Part shown: positions 5,741 through 9,352 of the stretch, piece by piece
How positions within the stretch are numbered: position 1 is the stretch's first letter
Layout: each line of letters starts with the position of its first letter
Source: CBFIJI01 sp965662885
Lineage (GTDB): Bacteria; Bacteroidota; Bacteroidia; Flavobacteriales; Flavobacteriaceae
Assembly (NCBI GenBank): GCA_965662885.1
Contig: CBFIJI010000083.1
Coordinates: forward strand, 1-9,352
Direction: 5' to 3'
DNA length: 9,352 nt
Made by a program: the position numbers and the translations under genes
The notes under the pieces: model-generated
What the model saw: the letters and a program-made list of their open reading frames with translations, nothing else
Told to the model about the DNA's origin: nothing
Database searches by the model: none

Positions 5741-6388
5741 ATGGAAAAGTTACAATATAATACCAACAGGAAGCCACTCATTATCCCAGAATATGGGAGA
5801 CATATTCATATTATGATTGAGCAAGTTCTTTCTATTGATGATCGAGAAGAACGCAATAAAATGTCAAAGGCCATCATTGGTGTAATGGGAAACTTAAATC
5901 CCCACCTTAGAGATGTCCCTGACTTTCAACATAAGCTATGGGATCAAATGTTCATCATGTCCAATTTTCAGTTGGATGTTGACTGTCCATTTGAAAAGCC
6001 TCAAGAAGAGGTTTTAGCGATGAAGCCACAAAAACTCCCTTATCCACAAAATCATCCGAAATATCGTTTTTATGGAAACAATATCAAGCGGATGATAGAT
6101 GTCGCCATTGGTTGGGAAGAAGGAGATCTTAAAAATGCCTTGTTGTTTAATATTGCCAACCATATGAAGAAAAACTTCTTAAGTTGGAATAAGGACACTG
6201 TAGAGGATAGTGTTATTTTACAACACCTTGATGAGTTGTCAGGAGGGAAGTTAAAAGTACCCGAAGACCATCTTCCCCTTTCGGAATCTTCGATGCTCTT
6301 AAAAATCAAATCTAAAAATGGAAATGGCCCTAAAAGCAATTTTCAAACCCGCAGTAAAAGAAACTCAAAAAACAGGAAAAAATACTAA
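5741..6388 (+). CDS. DUF4290 family protein, conserved in Bacteroidota
   Basis: The 215-residue product begins MEKLQYNTNRKPLIIPEYGR and continues IHIMIEQVLSIDDREERNKM, the recognisable N-terminus of the DUF4290 family found next to murA in flavobacteria. Other family-like blocks are GNLNPHLRDVPDFQHKLWDQ (50-69) and YGNNIKRMIDVAI (111-123). It has no signal peptide or transmembrane helix, so a soluble cytosolic protein is expected. The C-terminal 28 or so residues are basic and low in complexity (KSKNGNGPKSNF...SKRNSKNRKKY), probably disordered and possibly RNA- or membrane-surface-binding. Function is unknown. The conserved position 13 nt before murA suggests a role connected with cell-wall synthesis or its regulation, but this is inference from order alone. 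Confidence 0.88.
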   Translation: MEKLQYNTNRKPLIIPEYGRHIHIMIEQVLSIDDREERNKMSKAIIGVMGNLNPHLRDVPDFQHKLWDQMFIMSNFQLDVDCPFEKPQEEVLAMKPQKLPYPQNHPKYRFYGNNIKRMIDVAIGWEEGDLKNALLFNIANHMKKNFLSWNKDTVEDSVILQHLDELSGGKLKVPEDHLPLSESSMLLKIKSKNGNGPKSNFQTRSKRNSKNRKKY

Positions 6389-6401
6389 TCGAATTAACTT
6401 T

Positions 6402-7709
6402 ATGGGTAGTTTTCAGATTGAAGGGGGACATAAATTAGGGGGTTCTATCACTCCTCAAGGGGCAAAAAATGAAGCACTTCAAATCCTATGTGCAGTACTT
6501 TTAACTAGTGGTGAAGTTCATATTAACAACATTCCGGATATCATTGATGTTAACAAACTAATTGATCTCCTTCGAAAATTAGGCGTTGTTGTAACTAAAA
6601 TTAGTCAAAAGGAATATACGTTTCAAGCAGCTTCTGTCAACTTAGACTATTTAACTTCCGATCAATATAAAATTGATGGAAAGGGATTGAGAGGTTCCAT
6701 AATGTTAGTAGGTCCCTTGTTGGCTCGTTTTGGAAAAGGGAGCATTCCACGCCCGGGTGGAGATAAAATTGGACGTCGAAGATTAGACACTCATTTTGAA
6801 GGTTTAATTAAGCTTGGCGCAAAATTTAATTACAACAAAGAAAATTATTTTTACAGTGTCGAAGCAGAGCAATTAAAAGGAGCTGACATGCTTTTGGATG
6901 AAGCTTCTGTTACGGGTACTGCCAATATTGTTATGGCGGCAGTTCTTGCTGAAGGAACAACCACCATATATAATGCAGCCTGTGAACCTTATCTTCAGCA
7001 GCTTTGTTTGATGCTCAATCGTATGGGGGCTAAAATCAAAGGTATTGGTTCCAATTTACTGCATATTGAAGGCGTAAAACAGTTGGGAGGCACTTCGCAC
7101 ACCATTCTCCCAGACATGATTGAAATTGGAAGTTGGATTGGCCTTGCAGCAATGACACAAAGCGAAATAACCATCAAAAATGTTCGATGGGAATACCTAG
7201 GACAAATACCAGCTGTTTTTGCAAAACTCGGTATTCAAATCGAAAAAAGGGAGGATGATATTTTTATTCCAGCACATTCTAATGGTTACGAAATTCAAAA
7301 TTACATCGACGGCTCCATTTTAACGATTTCTGATGCTCCGTGGCCAGGGTTTACGCCCGATCTTTTAAGTATTATTTTGGTCATAGCAACTCAAGCTCGT
7401 GGGAGTGTGTTAATTCATCAAAAAATGTTTGAAAGTCGCTTGTTTTTTGTCGATAAATTAATTGATATGGGAGCCAAAATCATCCTTTGTGATCCCCATC
7501 GTGCTACCGTTATCGGTCATGATTTCCAATCCTCTCTAAAATCAACGGTAATGACGTCTCCAGATATTCGTGCTGGGATCTCGCTTTTGATTGCCGCCTT
7601 ATCTGCTAAGGGTACGAGTGTTATCCATAACATTGAGCAAATTGACCGTGGATATGAAAATATTGACTCTCGCCTACGAGCATTAGGAGCTAGAATACAA
7701 CGTAGCTAG
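6402..7709 (+). CDS. murA: UDP-N-acetylglucosamine 1-carboxyvinyltransferase (MurA), Asp-type
   Basis: MurA transfers enolpyruvate from phosphoenolpyruvate to UDP-N-acetylglucosamine, the first committed step of peptidoglycan synthesis, in the cytoplasm. The chosen start, ATG 6402, gives 435 residues beginning MGSFQIEGGHKLGGSITPQGAKNEAL, where Lys22-Asn23 are the conserved substrate-binding pair. The reading frame is open back to 6318, but that extension overlaps DUF4290 and lacks conserved residues. The mobile loop reads GSIPRPGGDKIGRRRLD: Asp121 stands where E. coli has Cys115. The proton-handling Asp in DAPWPGFTPD and the Arg in SPDIRAGISLL (Arg397 of E. coli) are present. Naturally Asp-type MurA enzymes are active but are not alkylated by fosfomycin. 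It ends 15 nt before the convergent DUF1801 gene. Confidence 0.97.
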   Translation: MGSFQIEGGHKLGGSITPQGAKNEALQILCAVLLTSGEVHINNIPDIIDVNKLIDLLRKLGVVVTKISQKEYTFQAASVNLDYLTSDQYKIDGKGLRGSIMLVGPLLARFGKGSIPRPGGDKIGRRRLDTHFEGLIKLGAKFNYNKENYFYSVEAEQLKGADMLLDEASVTGTANIVMAAVLAEGTTTIYNAACEPYLQQLCLMLNRMGAKIKGIGSNLLHIEGVKQLGGTSHTILPDMIEIGSWIGLAAMTQSEITIKNVRWEYLGQIPAVFAKLGIQIEKREDDIFIPAHSNGYEIQNYIDGSILTISDAPWPGFTPDLLSIILVIATQARGSVLIHQKMFESRLFFVDKLIDMGAKIILCDPHRATVIGHDFQSSLKSTVMTSPDIRAGISLLIAALSAKGTSVIHNIEQIDRGYENIDSRLRALGARIQRS

Positions 7710-7718
7710 GTCTTTTTT
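7688..7718 (+). terminator. Possible weak intrinsic terminator at the murA 3' end
   Basis: AGCTA (7688-7692) and TAGCT (7703-7707) could pair around a 10-base loop, followed shortly by six T (7713-7718). The stem is only five pairs and overlaps the stop codon, so termination may instead rely on Rho or on the convergent gene. Confidence 0.25.
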
Positions 7719-7724
7719 CACCCT

Positions 7725-8138
7725 TTAGTACATATCATTGATAATAGCGACAGAGTCTTGAATAAGTTTTTTTAAGACCTTAATATCGATGTCTGTTAGT
7801 TTTTTAACATAAAGACAGCCTTTTCCTAAACGGTATTTACCCAAACCCTCAAAGTTGAGTTTTGGATGTGTAAGATCACACATGAGGTAGAAACTAAAAG
7901 CTGTTTTTCGGGGGGAATAACCCGTTAGAAACCAATCACCTTCCCTTCCTGATTTGTATTTGAAATGATACGATCCAAATCCAATGATTGTAGTTCCCCA
8001 CATCTTAGCCGTTTGCTGGGTTGTTTCCTTCATTAAATGATAGATGGCCCAACTATCTCTTCGTTTCTTTTCCTCTTCAATACTGTCTAAAAATAAAGCT
8101 ACAGACCGATTGGTCGGTTGTGTTTTATTTTGTGACAT
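7725..8138 (-). CDS. DUF1801 domain protein (YdhG-like)
   Basis: The 137-residue protein fits the DUF1801 family: an N-terminal helix region with VALFLDSIEEEKKRRDSWAI, then the typical KMWGTTIIGFGSYHFKY (46-62), the SPRK motif (75-78) before TAFSFYLMC, and a C-terminal GKGCLYVKKLTDID block (105-118). The family is small, soluble and widespread, and its function is unknown. It is the last gene of a minus-strand cassette, starting 29 nt after the TIGR03643 stop with no promoter-like box or terminator between, so co-transcription with the photolyase gene is likely. The ATG at 8138 gives the normal family length. DUF1801 genes are often accessory and mobile between genomes, but nothing in this sequence shows recent transfer. 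Confidence 0.85.
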   Translation of the reverse strand: MSQNKTQPTNRSVALFLDSIEEEKKRRDSWAIYHLMKETTQQTAKMWGTTIIGFGSYHFKYKSGREGDWFLTGYSPRKTAFSFYLMCDLTHPKLNFEGLGKYRLGKGCLYVKKLTDIDIKVLKKLIQDSVAIINDMY

Positions 8139-8167
8139 GGTGTTTTTTTAATAAAATACAAAAAATA

Positions 8168-8452
8168 TTAGCGTTTTGCAATTTTATTATTGCTTATGCT
8201 GCGTTGTTGGCTGCATCGAAAGCGTTCAATATCACCTGACCTTGATTTAAGATGTTTGGTTTTACGTCCCTGAACCCGTTGTCGCCATAGTTTAAAACTA
8301 GACGTTTTCATTTCTCTCCGCATTAAGGTAATGACCTCTTGTTCTTTCAGTCCAAATTGCATCGTAATTGCATCAAAGGGGGTACGATCTTCCCATGCCA
8401 TTTCAATGATACGATCAATTTGTTGCGGATCTAATTGTTTTATTTTTTCCAT
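8168..8452 (-). CDS. TIGR03643 / DUF2805 family protein
   Basis: The 94-residue product carries the full family signature: Q-Q-I-D-R-I-I-E-M-A-W-E-D-R-T-P-F-D-A-I (10-29), then FGLKEQEVITLMRREMK (33-49) and SSFKLWRQRVQGRKTKHLKSR (51-71), with a basic tail RFRCSQQRS. The central part looks like a helix-turn-helix followed by a strongly basic segment, so nucleic-acid binding is plausible but unproven. The family is found largely in marine bacteria and, as I recall, repeatedly near photolyase genes. The ATG at 8452 is one base after the TAA of the photolyase gene (8454-8456), so the two are likely translationally coupled. That tight link is the best clue to a shared role. The last 20 or so residues after RFRC are less conserved. 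Confidence 0.88.
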   Translation of the reverse strand: MEKIKQLDPQQIDRIIEMAWEDRTPFDAITMQFGLKEQEVITLMRREMKTSSFKLWRQRVQGRKTKHLKSRSGDIERFRCSQQRSISNNKIAKR

Positions 8453-8453
8453 A

Positions 8454-9352
8454 TTATTGAATACTTTTTCTGTTGGGTAGGGTATGACGTGCTAGTATCC
8501 GTCGACTTTCTTGAACCACTACCTTGTTCTTTTGCATTTTCCATAAAATGTCTCCAGCCCTTTTTCTAGAAGTTTCCAAGTCAACAAGGGGAAGAGGGTA
8601 ATCCTCGCCAGGTTTAAAACCATATCCACTTTGTTCCAAAGGAGTAAGTTCCCAAGGATAATGCACAAAGGGGAGGGGGATTTTCTCTAATTCTGGCACC
8701 CACTTTTTAACAAAATACCCATGAGGATCATGCTCAATTCCATTTTTAACTGGATTGTAGATACGTAATGTATTGATACCAGTTTCACCAGCCTGCATTT
8801 GAAGTTGAGGATAATGAATTCCAGGTTCAAAGTCTAAAAATTGCCGTGCTAAAAAGGCTGAGGCTTTTTGCCAAGGTTGCCAAAGTTGATGAACAAAAAA
8901 AGAAACAACTAAAGCACGCATTCTAAAATTTAAATAGCCTGTTGCGACCAAACATCGCATAGCAGCATCTACGATTGGAACTCCCGTTTGTCCATTTTCC
9001 CATGCGCGAATACGAATAGGGTCAACCTGTTTGTTTATTTGATGATATCCTAAATTAACACTCTTAAATTCCATCTTATATTCCATCTCAAATTTTTGAA
9101 TAAAGTGGGCTTGCCAGCGCAAACGCGAGCTAAAAGCTTGTAGGGCAAAACCGTGTTTTTTTCCATGCAATCTTTGGGCTGTTTCTTGTACTACTTCTCG
9201 CATGGAAATATTTCCCCAAGCAATATATGGGGATAACCTGCTACAACTTCGTCGTGCTAGATCTGGTTTGGAAATGTGTTTTTGATAGTTAAAGTAGCGT
9301 TCTTCAAAAAAAGAGCTAAAATAACGCCTAGCAGTTAACTCTCCACCTCTTT
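8454..9352 (-). CDS. Cryptochrome/photolyase-family FAD-binding protein (5' end outside window)
   Basis: The frame is open to the window edge: bases 9204-9350 add 49 residues, including GGELTARRYFSSFFEERYFN and CSRLSPYIAWGNIS, so Met at 9203 is internal. About 298 C-terminal residues are visible, covering the helical FAD-binding domain. Family elements are SRLSPYIAWG (flavin phosphate contacts), FSSRLRWQAHFIQKFE, the TGVPIVDAAMRCLVATGY core, and the RIYNPV....HDPHGYFVKKWVPEL block. The N-terminal Rossmann/antenna domain would lie beyond the right edge. The canonical DGDLAANNGGWQW motif is replaced by DFEPGIHYPQLQM (8796-8834), so the Asn next to flavin N5 and the Trp nearest the flavin appear to be His and Leu. 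It could be a DNA photolyase or a blue-light receptor of a non-classical subgroup; the activity cannot be settled here. It leads the cassette with TIGR03643 and DUF1801. Confidence 0.9.
   Translation of the reverse strand, partial: RGGELTARRYFSSFFEERYFNYQKHISKPDLARRSCSRLSPYIAWGNISMREVVQETAQRLHGKKHGFALQAFSSRLRWQAHFIQKFEMEYKMEFKSVNLGYHQINKQVDPIRIRAWENGQTGVPIVDAAMRCLVATGYLNFRMRALVVSFFVHQLWQPWQKASAFLARQFLDFEPGIHYPQLQMQAGETGINTLRIYNPVKNGIEHDPHGYFVKKWVPELEKIPLPFVHYPWELTPLEQSGYGFKPGEDYPLPLVDLETSRKRAGDILWKMQKNKVVVQESRRILARHTLPNRKSIQ

Noticed and set aside
6070..6339. Minus-strand open frame of 89 codons
   Set aside because: It is antisense to DUF4290 and shows no family-like pattern.
6318..6401. N-terminal extension of murA in the same frame starting at 6318
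   Set aside because: It overlaps the DUF4290 coding region by 71 bases and encodes no MurA-family sequence; the conserved N-terminus MGSFQIEGG starts at 6402.
6995..7177. Minus-strand open frame of 60 codons
   Set aside because: It is antisense to the conserved core of murA.
8021..8239. Plus-strand open frame of 72 codons across the DUF1801-TIGR03643 junction
   Set aside because: It overlaps two supported genes on the other strand and has a hydrophobic shadow-type composition with no start context.
9201..9203. ATG at 9203 as the start of the photolyase-family gene
   Set aside because: The frame stays open to the window edge and encodes conserved family residues (SRLSPYIAWGNIS) before this Met, so it is internal.

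Overview
The window reads as a compact, AT-rich chromosomal segment of a flavobacterium (Bacteroidota, Flavobacteriia), probably marine. The evidence is gene content and order: START-like protein tail, class IV aminotransferase, YqgE/AlgH, HU, fmt, AAA_28 ATPase with recQ, DUF493, DUF4290 and murA form a neighbourhood I associate with this class. Shine-Dalgarno sequences are essentially absent, intergenic gaps are very short, and the upstream regions carry Bacteroidota-type promoter boxes (TTTG ... TAnnTTTG). No rRNA, tRNA, CRISPR array, insertion sequence or phage gene was seen, and no stretch longer than 300 bases lacks a gene.

Layout. (1) Positions 1-887, plus strand: the last codons of a START-like-domain protein, then a class IV aminotransferase-fold protein that appears to have lost its catalytic lysine. 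(2) Positions 888-5310, minus strand: an operon of an AAA_28 ATPase, recQ and fmt (8-nt overlap, then an 8-nt gap), followed by a separately promoted HU gene with a strong intrinsic terminator, then yqgE. (3) Positions 5311-5364: a divergent intergenic region in which the -7 boxes for the two directions face each other 2 bp apart. (4) Positions 5365-7709, plus strand: DUF493, DUF4290 and murA. MurA carries Asp in place of the Cys that fosfomycin alkylates. (5) Positions 7725-9352, minus strand: a photolyase/cryptochrome-family protein (N-terminus beyond the window), a TIGR03643/DUF2805 protein 1 nt downstream, and a DUF1801 protein, probably one transcript.

Functional picture. Most of the window is housekeeping: translation initiation (Fmt), DNA repair and chromosome organisation (RecQ, HU), and peptidoglycan precursor synthesis (MurA) with two conserved genes of unknown role. 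The accessory part is the photolyase cassette at the right end, whose flavin-pocket motif departs from the classical photolyase motif. I found no large undescribed system. The most unusual signals are the probable pseudoenzyme at the left end, the interlocked promoter pair at about 5340, and the non-canonical photolyase linked to TIGR03643.
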